Positions 11,703 to 23,594 of a stretch of DNA of 64,000 nucleotides are shown here, piece after piece. The number at the start of each line of letters is the position of its first letter. The first letter of the stretch is position 1. Both the position numbers and the translations under genes were made by a program. The stretch is from Eriocheir sinensis (taxonomy: Eukaryota > Arthropoda > Malacostraca > Decapoda > Varunidae), in the NCBI RefSeq assembly GCF_024679095.1, contig NC_066563.1, positions 711,132 to 775,131 of the forward strand, given 5' to 3'. The notes under the pieces are model-generated. The model saw only the letters and a list, made by a program, of their open reading frames with translations. It made no database searches and was not told the DNA's origin.

Positions 11703-12583
11703 GAAGAGTATAGAAAAAAATAGAGGAAGGGTCACAAAAGAGCGGATATTGAAGTGAGGATAAAAGGCATAGAGAAAATTGGAGAAAAATAGCAAGGGAG
11801 GTGAAAGGAGACGAGGGAGAGTTGAAAAATAACCATTAATTACATACCAAGCAGCTTAGGCATAATGAGCTTAAGTTTAGGCAGAGTAAGAACCTTAATT
11901 ATGCATCCGAGAACACATGAGAACACGGCCGGGGACGGGATAGCGAGGCATTAATTGGGTCTCCTGATAATCGTATAATTTTTCACACGAGAAGCATAAC
12001 TATTGACCTGGACTGACCTGACATACGCCTGATTTTAAACCTTGTGACACATGCATGAATCAGAAACTTACCTGGAGAGGCTTAAAATACACGGATGAGC
12101 TCAGGTGATTAATGAATGAACGCAAATTAACCTGGATTCACCTAATCTTACTTTGACGGACTTGCAAGAGCTAGAGATTCATTTAGACTAGTAGAGGGAC
12201 TAACAACTCAATTTTACGAGATAGATACCCATTTCAAAGGGCTGGAGACTCATAAGTAGGGAGTAGAGATTGATTTAGAGTGCAAGAAACTCATTTGAAG
12301 GTGCAAGAAACTAATTTGAAGGTGCTAGAAACTCATTTGGAGGGACTAGATTCATTTAGAGGGGGTAGAAACTTATTTAGAAAGACTAGAGATTCATTTT
12401 GAGAGACTAGGGATTCATTTAAAGTGTAAGAAACTCATTTCAAGGTGCTTGAAACTCATTTGGAGGGACTAGATTCATTTAAAGGGTCTATAAACTTACT
12501 TGGAAAGACTAGAGATTCATTTTGAGGGACTAGGGATTCATTTAGAGGGGCTACAAATTCACCTGCAGGGGCTCGGGACTCAC
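10996..12583 (-). other. Intron between FN3-1 and FN3-2
   Basis: It holds purine-rich AAGGGAGGG-type repeats (11030-11700) ending in a 34-base A run (11667-11700). A mixed-composition stretch with several TAATTA-like cores follows at 11820-12160. A minisatellite of AGATTCATTTAGAGGGACTA-type units at 12165-12555 reaches to the FN3-1 donor. Confidence 0.72.
12165..12555. repeat. Compound minisatellite next to the FN3-1 donor
   Basis: The basic unit is about 24 bp (GACTAGAGATTCATTTAGAG-like), nested in a larger unit of about 120 bp seen twice (12328-12430 and 12448-12550). It ends about 10 bp from the duplicated donor site. Confidence 0.8.
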
Positions 12584-12729
12584 CTGCAGGGGCTCGGAGT
12601 GCGGTGAGGAGCCCAGGTAGTTGGAGGCGAGGACCCGGACCAGGTACTGAGTGTCGGGGAGGAGGGGCGCCAGGCGGGCAGTAGTCACCTCCCCGCCCAC
12701 CTCCACCTCCTCCCCTTCGCCCCACGACC
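12584..12729 (-). CDS. Dscam2: Dscam exon: FN3-1, second half (tandem donors)
   Basis: This 146-bp exon runs from acceptor GTCTTCTCAG to donor CTGCAG|gtgagt, phase 1 in and phase 0 out. The product reads GSWGEGEEVEVGGEVTTARL, APLLPDTQYLVRVLASNYLG and SSPHSEPLQ. L-x-P-x-T-x-Y-x-x-R-V is the usual FN3 strand F motif. A 21-bp direct duplication places a second CTGCAG|gtgaat donor at 12563. Using it would add seven residues (VSPEPLQ) in frame and without a stop at the FN3-1/FN3-2 linker. Confidence 0.9.
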
Positions 12730-13339
12730 CTGAGAAGACACCAAAAAGAAAAAAAGGACAGTAAAATCATGACGCGCTATTAAACCGTTTGAGGAAGAAA
12801 TAATCCTGGTATACTTATAGAGGAAAAAAGTGATAAAATGTAACAAGATATATCGAAATTTAATGTGACCCTTCAGCCTCTTGAAAGATACGAAGCAGAA
12901 GGCAGAAAGGAAGAGAAGAGTAAATTATGATACCTAAAAATAATAAAGCAAAAAGCAATAAGTAATACTAAAGTCTGATACTAAATGTACGAAATAAGAC
13001 ATATTCTCCTCTCCTCCTTGTCCTCCTCCTCCTCCCTCTCTCCTTCTTCCACGCCTACCAGTTCTTCCCTTTCCAATTTTCTTCCCTCAACTTGACCCTC
13101 TAATTCCCATCTTTTTGCTCCTCTTAGGCCCCCCCCCCCGCCCCCCCCCGCCCCCCCCCCCACACACACACATAAACTCCCCCACTAATCCACATTCACC
13201 GACACAAACTCACATTCAATTACTAACCCCCCACCCTTCCACCAACCCTTCCCCCACACACCCACACACTAATACTTACCCCCCACACCCAGACCCGTGT
13301 CCACACCCTCATACACCCACACCCACACCCACTACTCAC
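12730..13339 (-). other. Intron within FN3-1
   Basis: It holds single-copy A-rich sequence, a CCTCCT-rich patch, a C-run with G interruptions at 13129-13162, and CCCACA-rich sequence up to the donor. No other feature is seen. Confidence 0.7.
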
Positions 13340-13471
13340 CTCTGACGGAGCGGTACTGCACGGTGTAGGTCTGAACCGGAGTGTGTGTGGTGGCGGGTGG
13401 TAGCCAAGACACAACCAGATGTCGGGAGCCGCGTTCAGACACCCGCAGGCCGTGAGGGGAGCCGGGCACGT
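13340..13471 (-). CDS. Dscam2: Dscam exon: FN3-1, first half
   Basis: This 132-bp exon runs from acceptor CCCCCGCAG to donor AGAG|gtgagt, phase 1 at both ends. The product reads DVPGSPHGLRVSERGSRHLV, VSWLPPATTHTPVQTYTVQY and RSVR. D-V-P opens the first FN3 after Ig9, V-S-W-x-P-P is the core strand, and Y-x-V-Q-Y-R is strand C'. It joins the Ig9 exon as LVVQ-DVPG, matching Dscam Ig9/FN3-1 (L-x-V-Q-E/D-P). Confidence 0.93.
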
Positions 13472-14200
13472 CTGCGGGGGAGGGAGAGAGTGTGTTTGTG
13501 AGAGGCTGTGTGTGTCTGTAGGGGGTGAGACGGGGGAAGGTAAAGGAGAAGAAAGAAAAGGAGGAGGAAAAGGAGGAGGAGGCGGGAGTAAGAGGCGTAG
13601 AGAGAGGTGAATGGGGGGAAAAGGAGAGGAAGGGAAAGAGGAAAGAAAAGACATGGTAGTAGGAAGTGGAGGAGAAGGAGAGAGGGATATGGGAAAAGGA
13701 GGATGAGGAGAAGGAGAGAAGGAAATGGAAAATGGAGCAGGGTGAAAAGAAGGAAAAGAAGAAGAAAAGGACATGGGAAAATGGAGAAGGATGAGTAGGA
13801 GAAGGAGGAAGAGAGAGGCGAACATAGGAAGAGGAAAAGGAGGATGAGAATACAGATGAGGGGAAAGGGGAGGTAGAGAAAAAGAAGAAAGAGGAGGAAT
13901 AAATGGAGCAGGAAATAGGAGAAGGAAAGTAATAGGATAAGGGAGTGACAAGGGTAGACTAAGAGGGATGTCGATAAAAAAAGGTGTGGAAAAGAACAGG
14001 TAGGGAAGAAAGGTGATGAGATGAGTTCGTCCAAGGAGGAAGAAAAAAAAGAAGATAAAAAAAACAAGAAACAGGAGAGTGAGTCGGAAACGGAAAAAAA
14101 GCCGAAGAAAAAAAAAGAGAGATAATTAAAAGGGAGTGTTGAGAGGGGAAGAAGATATGGAAAAAAATTATACAATGAAAAAAAGAGAAAAGAGACTGAA

Positions 14201-14332
<132 letters not shown>

Positions 14333-14860
14333 ACAAAGAGAAAGAGTAAAAAAACATGAGAGAAAATGACAGGGAACGAAAAAAAGAAGAAAATAGAGGA
14401 AAGAAAAGAAAGTATACATGAGGGGGGTTGAAAGGGAACGAAAAAAGAAGAAAAAGGAACGTGAACGAGTGAAAAAAAGAGAAGCACGAGAAGGTTGTTG
14501 CACGCTCTGAAGATTACGCTCGCTTCCGTAAAGGCGTTTCTGTCCTAACGCAACACACAACTCGCGTTTATTTAAGTTTAATCACAATATTACGCTTTTC
14601 CGGGAAGGACGCCGTATTATTTCTACCTTTCCGGCGAGTGAATCTGTGCAGCATATTGGATTACGTGTTTAGTATTCCAAGCGCTACAGGGAAGGTGAGC
14701 ACGAGAAGCCCTTCCCCTGAAACACTCGTGAAGAAAGATGTAAAAGGTTTTCGAGGTAATATGCATGAAGGGAAGGTAATTGTGCTCCGACATATACACT
14801 AAATTATTCTTGGTACAAAAAAAAAAAAAAAAAAAAAAACGGATAAATAAAGAGAAGTTA

Positions 14861-15440
14861 TATATATTTTATCCAGAATCATTATACATGTTTTTATCTA
14901 TCACATTTACTTTCTTATCTTTATTTTTTCTTGTATTTTTGGCTTTTGTGTTTCTTTCTCTAGTTATTAAACGTTCCCACAACACAAAGTCATATATATT
15001 TTATCCAGAATCATTATCTATATTTTCTAACACATTTATTTTTGATCCTTATATTTCCTGTCTTTTTGCCTTATTTTGTGTTTCTTTCTCCAGTTATTTC
15101 GTCATCAAGTGTTGCTCGTAAACGTTCCCACAACACAGACATATATATTTTATCCAGAATCATTATATATTTTTTCTAACACATTTATTTTTCATCTTTA
15201 TATTTCTTGTATTTTTGCCTTCTTTTGTGTTGCTTTCTCCAGTTATTTCGTCATTATGTGTTGCTCGTAAGCGTTCCGACAATACAATCATATATATTTT
15301 ATCCAGAATCATTATATATAGTTTTATCTAACACATTTAATTTTGATCTTTATATTTCTTGTATTTTTGCCTTCTTTTGTGTTTCTTTCTCCAGTTATTT
15401 CGTCATCAAGTGTTGCTCGAACGTTCCCGCAACACAAATT
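14861..15440. repeat. Tandem repeat, unit about 132-149 bp, four copies
   Basis: Copies start near 14861, 14993, 15142 and 15291, each with ATATATTTTATCCAGAATCA, then CACATTTA, CTTGTATTTTTGCCTT and TCCAGTTATTTCGTCAT, ending in ACGTTCCCACAACACA. The first copy is the shortest. Confidence 0.9.
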
Positions 15441-15779
15441 AACGTCATCGCTCAGCCCAGCCGTGATACATAAACTGATTACGAACACAGGAAAAAAAAA
15501 ACAGACGGCACCCGAGAATAATTATGTGCCAGCGCAATCAGCTCAATTAAACGTTCTATACTTCATTAACGCCTCAAACATCACCATCAGTAAGTACCAC
15601 CACAGTTATAATCACTACCGCTACAACCTTCATCATCGTCATCATCTTCCATTTCCCGTCAATCGCCATCAACAAGAACCATTACAGTTATCACTACGAC
15701 TTCAACCTTCATCCTCATTCTCACTATTATCATTGTTTTCGTCAATTTCCGTATTTTTATGAAGAGTTTAAATGTTCAA

Positions 15780-16135
15780 TGACCATTCTCCAAGTCTAAC
15801 CATGCCTAATCTACCCTAAATCAACGTAACTCAAACATAAATCAGCGTAAACCAAACCTAACACATTGTCACCAAAATCTAAACCAATCTAACCTAACCT
15901 AATCCAACGTCGACCAACTCTAAGCATCGTGACATAAACTTAACCCAACGTCACCAAAAGATAACCCAACCCTACCCTAACCTAAACCAACATAAACCAT
16001 ATCTAAGCAAGCGTAATCTGAGCTTAGGCCAACGTCCCCAAAATCTAACTCAGCCTCACCTAACCTAAACATAAGTCAACATAACCCAAACCTAACACGT
16101 CATCAAAACCTAACCTAACCTAATCGAACCTTTGC
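15780..16135. repeat. Degenerate CCTAA (TTAGG) tract
   Basis: CTAACCTAACC-type words are spread over 350 bp, mixed with CCAACGT and AACATAA words. In transcript sense this is TTAGGTTAGG-rich sequence starting about 20 nt after the Ig9b donor. It resembles decayed arthropod telomere repeat (TTAGG)n. Confidence 0.6.
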
Positions 16136-16155
16136 CCCTCGTCAGCAGTCCTTAC

Positions 16156-16295
16156 CTTGCACCACTAGGGTCACCACAAAGGCCTCGGTGCCGTAGGAGT
16201 TGGAGGCGGTGCAGGTGAACTTCCCAGCATCCTCCATCTTGACCGAGGGAATCACCAGCTCTCCCCGCACGCCCCCAGACACCTCCCGCACCACG
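16156..16295 (-). CDS. Dscam2: Dscam exon: Ig9, second half
   Basis: This 140-bp exon runs from acceptor CCCCCTCAG to donor CAAG|gtaagg. The incoming AG plus C gives Ser. The product reads SVVREVSGGVRGELVIPSVK, MEDAGKFTCTASNSYGTEAF and VVTLVVQ. D-A-G-K-F-T-C is the strand F motif with the second Ig cysteine, followed by A-S-N-x-Y-G as in Dscam Ig9 (S-N-L/S-Y-G). The last G joins AC to make the D of the FN3-1 opening. Confidence 0.93.
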
Positions 16296-16523
16296 CTGAG
16301 GGGGGAAGAAAGAGGGGCTTGAAGGGGACACGGTATACATAAGATCGGGGATGAAAAAGGATTGTAGAAAAGAGAGGAAGGATTGAAAAGGGACTAGATA
16401 AAACAATACTAAGATAAAAACACGAGAACAGAATGAAAAGATTATCAAAATGGATTAAATGGTGTGTACATATTAAAAAACCTTGAAAAAAAACACGGAG
16501 TAGACATTACTACTACTACTACG

Positions 16524-16556
<33 letters not shown>

Positions 16557-16854
16557 GGTGCTGCTACTACTACTAACACTACTACTAATAATAACAATAA
16601 CGATAACAACAACTACCGCATACACTTAAATAGATGTGAAAAAATATATATAGACTTTTAAATTTTCTGCGCTAATTTGGTTCCATAATTTTCTGGGCTA
16701 TTTAAACTCTATAATTATCTTTCTCTTCTCTTTTCTCTTCCTTTCCTTCCTTCTCCTTCCGTTTCCTTCCTTCCCCTTTCCTTTTTCCTTCCCTCCTGAC
16801 CGTCTTGGCGGCGCCGTGGACAGTCTGAACATGGCAGGCGTGGTGTTAAATCCC

Positions 16855-16911
<57 letters not shown>

Positions 16912-18012
16912 GCACCCACCATACACCACCAGGCCAATACCATTTGCTTCCCGCTACTTGACATCCAATCCCATTACCCGAACCTTTAACACAAACGTTG
17001 GCAAATTAGTTGATCCACCGTATTTGATTTTTTTTCTCTAATTTTTGCGGGAGAATGATTTTTGCGGGCACTGTTTGATAATATTTGTTTGGTCCTGGTT
17101 CTGTTTGCCTCCTCTACCGTGAGAATGGAACTCGATTTGATCTCTAAACTACGACAGAACCTGAAAGAGAATGACCCCCCTCCCCCCCCACAAGAAAATA
17201 AAATATCAGTGGAAAAAGAGCGTTGAAACATGTAATACCACTTGATCTCTACTACTTGGCATCGAATCCCTTTGTTCTAGCCTTAAATAACAAAGCCCAG
17301 CATACAACACCCATTGCTATCATCTGTTTGACATCGAAATCCTTTAGTCTAACCTTCAACCACAAAACAAAATGAAATACCCTTTGCTTCCTCCTGTTTA
17401 GAATCGTATCCCCTTGTTATAATCTTCAGTCATAAACACAGCACGTAATATTCCTTCCTCTCTCTTGCTTAACACTTAATAATTTCATTCTGACCTTCAA
17501 CAACAAGTAAGAGACATGTAATAACCCCTGCGCCCTTCTGTATAATATCTCATCTCTTTAATCTGACCTTCATCCAGAAAAACAAGCCAAAACTAGACAA
17601 CATAGACATCGAAAGAGCATTACAACTAACAAAACAAAACAAAACAGATAAAAGTAAGATCTGAAATGGGAAAGACGCATGAATATTACGATTAAAGACA
17701 ATGGAAGAGAAAGGAAATAAGAAAAATAGGAAATGGTTTGAAATTATATTGATACATGGAAAATTCTAATAAAAAGTAGAAAAAAACACAAAGATACCGA
17801 AAGAGACGGACTAACCAACTAACGGGGAGCACACAGTAGGCGGCGCGTCGCTCCACTCACCCGCCATCTCTACTCCCAATGGTCCCCCCTAGCAAGCCGC
17901 CACGCAGCTGCCCTCTCCATTTGAAGCCCCTCGCGAGAGACTGACACACTAAAAGCTACGACAGAGAACCAACAATACCAAGGGGGAAAGAGCTCTGTGG
18001 CCTGTCTTTTAC
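16296..18012 (-). other. Intron within Ig9
   Basis: It holds (ACT)n at 16509-16556, CTTCC-rich sequence at 16720-16800, (CA)n at 16858-16911, and a single-copy stretch at 16920-17990 in which AACCTTCAACCACAAA-like words recur loosely (17280-17600). No exon is seen. Confidence 0.7.
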
Positions 18013-18154
18013 CTCCTGTCGTGGACGTTGGTGTGCACAGCCTGCCAGAGGAGGGTGATGGGCGGGTCCCCGTGAGCCAGGCAGGTGAGAGCGGCCTGCG
18101 ACCCGCGCCTCACCGACACCGTGCGCTGAAGGCCGGGGTCGAACCGAGGGGGAG
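18013..18154 (-). CDS. Dscam2: Dscam exon: Ig9, first half
   Basis: This 142-bp exon runs from acceptor CTTCTGCAG to donor AGGAG|gtaaaa, phase 1 in and phase 2 out. The product reads APPRFDPGLQRTVSVRRGSQ, AALTCLAHGDPPITLLWQAV and HTNVHDR. It has the first Ig cysteine (LTC), the core tryptophan (LLW) and H-G-D-P-P-I, close to the H-G-D/E-K-P-I of Dscam Ig9. The join with Ig8 reads LTVN-APPRF, as in the family. Confidence 0.93.
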
Positions 18155-19305
<1,151 letters not shown>

Positions 19306-19515
19306 CATTCACAGTGAGGTCAATAAGCGCGGACAGTCCACCTCCCACGCCATTGGACGCCTCGCACAGGTACTTGCCCTTGTCCTCCGTCCTCGCGCCC
19401 ACCACCACGAGGCTCCCGTTGTCCGCCACGCCCATGCCCACGCCCACGCCCGCGCCCACGCCCATGCCCAGCCCCATGCCGCCCCCGAGGATTGGGCTGT
19501 ACTGACCGGGCTGAT
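19306..19515 (-). CDS. Dscam2: Dscam exon: Ig8, second half, with Gly-rich insert
   Basis: This 210-bp exon runs from acceptor CTCCCCCAG to donor AATG|gtaagt. The product begins DQPGQYSPIL and runs into a low-complexity stretch of alternating Gly with Met, Val, Leu and Ala (about 17 residues, GGGMGLGMGVGAGVGVG) before VADNGSLVVVGARTEDKGKY, LCEASNGVGGGLSALIDLTV and N. D-x-G-x-Y-L-C-E-A-S-N-G-x-G is the Dscam Ig8 strand F signature. The insert comes from a (GGCRTG)n-like DNA repeat and would sit in the loop before strand E. It is longer than the Dscam Ig8 loops I know. Confidence 0.92.
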
Positions 19516-19744
19516 CTGGGGGAGAGAGGATGGTGGTGGTGTTAGCTGTGTGGTGATGGTGATGAGGGTGATGATGATGACGGTGCAGAGGATGATGAAA
19601 AGAGGAAAATATGGTATGTAGGATGATGACGATAATGATGATGATGATGATAATGATGATGAGGAGTAGGAGTGTATAATTAAAACTTTTTCCCATAATT
19701 TAATTTGAGCCAATAATAATAATCCATTACTCCTCCTCCTCCTC

Positions 19745-19787
<43 letters not shown>

Positions 19788-20193
19788 CACTACTACTACA
19801 ACTCTAACCTAACACTGATCCCTGCACCCTCATCCCAAGTACCAAAAAAACAAAATAAAAAAAATAACCATACAAGAACCACACATAAAAAAACACCCGA
19901 TAGAGTCCCATTAACATTTTGACACCTGTAGCAAAATTTAAAGGACTCAGGTGGTGGATTCTTACCTGGACGTCAATCAGAGCACCCAAGGGGGACCTCC
20001 TCTATCACCTCTTTAACATTAATCGACGCCAACACCTCTATAATTCCTCCTCCAATGCATTAGTAACAACGTGGGGGGGGGGGGGGGTAGGGGGGCGAGC
20101 TTATGTAGATTTCAATAAGCCTCGAGTATTTTTTCTTCAGCGGTAATTATTTAAAAGATTGCTAGTGTTAAAGTGAGGATTATTCTGTGTCAG

Positions 20194-20232
<39 letters not shown>

Positions 20233-20292
20233 ACGACAGCTCTCTTATGTAAGCTAGGTCATTCAACATCAAATAAACGAAGGTATTTACTG

Positions 20293-20353
<61 letters not shown>

Positions 20354-21199
20354 AACTACTACTACTACTACAATAACTACCATCTCCATCTCAACTACCC
20401 CCATTAACCCCCCTCTCTCCCCCCCCCCTTCCCACTCCCCACCACCAACAAGAACATCAACTCTAAACACTATATAAATTCCATAAAACGTGAGTGTTAC
20501 GCGTGAAATATTATTGAATTACGGAGGATGAGTTTGTGTACAAGCGTGAGGCGGGGCGTGAGGGACCGTGAGGAGGGCTAATGAACACAGGCATCAGCAG
20601 CAGGTGTGTCCGGAGGGGGGATGAGGAGGAGGAGGAGAGGGAGATAAAGAGAGAGAGGGGCAGGGAGAGAGGGGGAGGAGAGCGTTACGTAATAGTGATG
20701 CTGCAGGTACACGATGAAAAGGCGATGGTTGTGTGTGAATGAGAAGAGGCATTGGGGGATCACTGTATGTTTGTATGTATGTATGTTTGTAGTGGTGTTT
20801 GATGTGTGTATGAGTATAGAGATGTGTGTGTGTGGGGGGGGGGGAGGTATTGAGGTTTAGTTCTATATATGGTGATGGTTCGATGTGTTGCGCAGTTGGG
20901 GACAAACAAACAAACAACAACAAAAAAAAAGCCCCACCTCGTTGTGTCCCCGGAGCCCCCTTTCCACCCAGCGAGTTTAATTTCCCTCCTCCCCCTCTCC
21001 CCCCTCCTCTCCTTCCATTCCCTTCTCCATGTAACTCGCTGCGTGGAAAGGGGTTACCGGGTCATGAGTTGAGTGGATCGACCGTTTTGCAATGCTTATA
21101 AACTCTTCGTGTAAGTGCGTGTGTTTATTGATGTGTGTCGAGGGGTGTTACGGAAGGGATTGAAACTTTTGAACATACTGATGAACTGCTGTTATTTCT

Positions 21200-21420
21200 T
21201 CTTTAACCCCTTGACCGTGGATTTCCTACAAGAAGACATCACCAAGCTACAGGAATGGAACAAAAAGTGGCTGCTACAATTCAAAGGAAAAATGTAAAGT
21301 CCTGCACCATGGGAGAGTTTATCCAGCATACCAATACCACATGAGAAACACTCCACTATACATCACAGAGGCAGAGAAGGACCTGGGACTATATGTTACC
21401 AGGCTACTAGTGAAAGCCGA
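21200..21420 (+). mobile_element. Non-LTR retrotransposon (LINE) relic, reverse transcriptase C-terminal part
   Basis: The plus strand encodes LQEDITKLQEWNKKWLLQF and, after a one-base frame shift, K-V-L-H-x-G, N-T-P-L and EAEKDLGLYV. The pattern L-x-x-D-L-x-K-L-x-x-W, F-N-x-x-K-C-K-V-x-x-x-G, E-x-x-D-L-G-V is typical of the distal reverse transcriptase region of LINE elements. The frame shift, a stop codon and the lack of flanking domains show a dead 5'-truncated fragment inside the Ig8 intron, in antisense orientation to the host gene. Confidence 0.72.
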
Positions 21421-21824
21421 ATCCGTGCCAATCGCAGCGGACGGGTTAAGGTACGAGAGGGCAGATCAAAAGCTACGTTTGTATAAGAATTGCTCGTGTT
21501 ATGCAGTTCGTTCATGGAAACTAGATGTCGATAAGTGAATATTAACTTGAGGCTCAGGAACGTTCCCTCTTGAAAGCTTATATCATAGAAAGGATTAGTA
21601 AGTGAAGGAAAATAAAAAAATAGGGATCACCAGGCGGCATATGAGTGTAGGCCTATATCTATTCTATTACTTGTTTGGAGCTGGTTTTTTTTTAGTCTGT
21701 TTTCCTTGTTTATTAGTTTATCATTTTCAAGACAAGGAAAGAAAAATAAGAGTAAAGAGAAAAAAAAGGCCCATATCGTATGAGGATAAAAATCATATGA
21801 GGCTGTTTGTCTGTGCACTTGTAT

Positions 21825-21863
<39 letters not shown>

Positions 21864-22191
21864 GGCATCAATACAGTACCGTCTTTCCACCTGTCCATTA
21901 CCTGTCTTCCTGCGCCACGTAAGCGATAACATATTCATACGCCGCTGCATTTTGGGGACACGTCGTAGACCAGAGGACGCACGAGAGAGAGAGAGGACGC
22001 AAGGGCCGAGGAAAATATCTGAATGTACGATGCGAGCAAGGGGAGAATTTTGAAGCGTGTTCTGATTTCATTTCTCTGCTAATGTTTATGTTCTTGTTTC
22101 TCTATATCTGGTTATTTGTATTTGTTGCTAGTTTGTGTCTGTTTCTCTCTCTCCCTTCCCGATATTCTTTTCCGATTTCTGATTTCCGGAA

Positions 22192-22284
<93 letters not shown>

Positions 22285-22557
22285 CCATATTCCTGCATCG
22301 TCCATTTTCTTTATTTCCCGATCTTATACGCATCATGCCATTATTCCCTTTCTCTTTCTTTCCATCTTTCTCTGTTCTCAATCTATCACACTTTATCTTA
22401 TCCTCTCGCTCTTCCTCTTTCTCTCGCCCTCTCGCTGTCTGTCCATCTCCCTTTCTCTTTCTCTCTCGTCTCTAAATATGAGAGAATGTGCAGCCTTCAT
22501 TCACCTGTCACTGTTTGTCACTCCAACTACCTGCCAATTATTAACTGGGGCAGGTAT

Positions 22558-22613
<56 letters not shown>

Positions 22614-22718
22614 TACCTTTCAATTAGTCAGTCAGTCAGTCATTCAGTCTTCAGTTAATCCGTCTGCCTGTTTGTGTGTCTGTATGTCTGTGCTTCTTTG
22701 TGTTTGTTTGTATTTGTC

Positions 22719-22921
<203 letters not shown>

Positions 22922-23474
22922 CAATAATTCTTCGCTTCTTCTTCTTCTTCTTCTTCTTCTGTCTGTGTATCCCATTATTCAAGCTGCTTCTACTCTTTTT
23001 CCTAATCCCCCTTTTCCCCTTCCTCTCCTCCTTCCCTTCTTTCTCCGCACACATCTCTCTTCTTCTTCCTTACTCATCTATTTCTTTCTCCCTTCTTCTC
23101 TCTTTCGCTTCATAAATCTCTCTTGCTCTTCTTCTTTCTCCATCCACCTTTTCCTCAGTCCCTCCACAAACATCTCTCCTCTTTTTCTTCCTCCTTTCCT
23201 ATCTAGAGTTTTCCTCCTCCATTCTCCTTTTTCCTGCTTTCTCCACATGCATTTCTCCTCCTCTTCCTCATCTCCTTCATCTACCTCTCTCCTCCTTCCT
23301 TCTTTCTCAACATACATGGCCCTTTCTTCCTCCTTCACCATCTATTTTTTCTCCCTTTTCTTCCTCTTTATCATACAGCTATCCTCCGTTTCCTCTTCCT
23401 CCATCCCTATTTGCTCCTTTGTCTTCTTGCACCACTATCTACTCCTCCTCTAGTGTCCCTTTCCTTCCCCTTAC

Positions 23475-23594
23475 CTCGTGTTCTCCGCCATGTGACTCTG
23501 GGCGTGGGGAAGCCTTGGGCGTGGCAGGGGATAGCGATGGAGCCCCCGAGGATGACCGACGAGTCCCTGGGAGCCTCCACCCACGACGGGGGAA
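23475..23594 (-). CDS. Dscam2: Dscam exon: Ig8, first half
   Basis: This 120-bp exon runs from acceptor CTCACCCACAG to donor CGAG|gtaagg, phase 1 at both ends. The product reads VPPSWVEAPRDSSVILGGSI, AIPCHAQGFPTPRVTWRRTR. V-P-P-x-W-x-x-E-P/A-x-D opens Dscam Ig8 directly after the variable Ig7, C-x-A-x-G-F-P-x-P is the strand B/C region and V-T-W the core tryptophan. It accepts either Ig7 exon in the same phase. Confidence 0.94.

Noticed and set aside
13129..13162. C-run with G interruptions as an i-motif or G-quadruplex regulatory element
   Set aside because: The potential is real from composition, but it lies in a low-complexity C-rich intron and nothing ties it to function.
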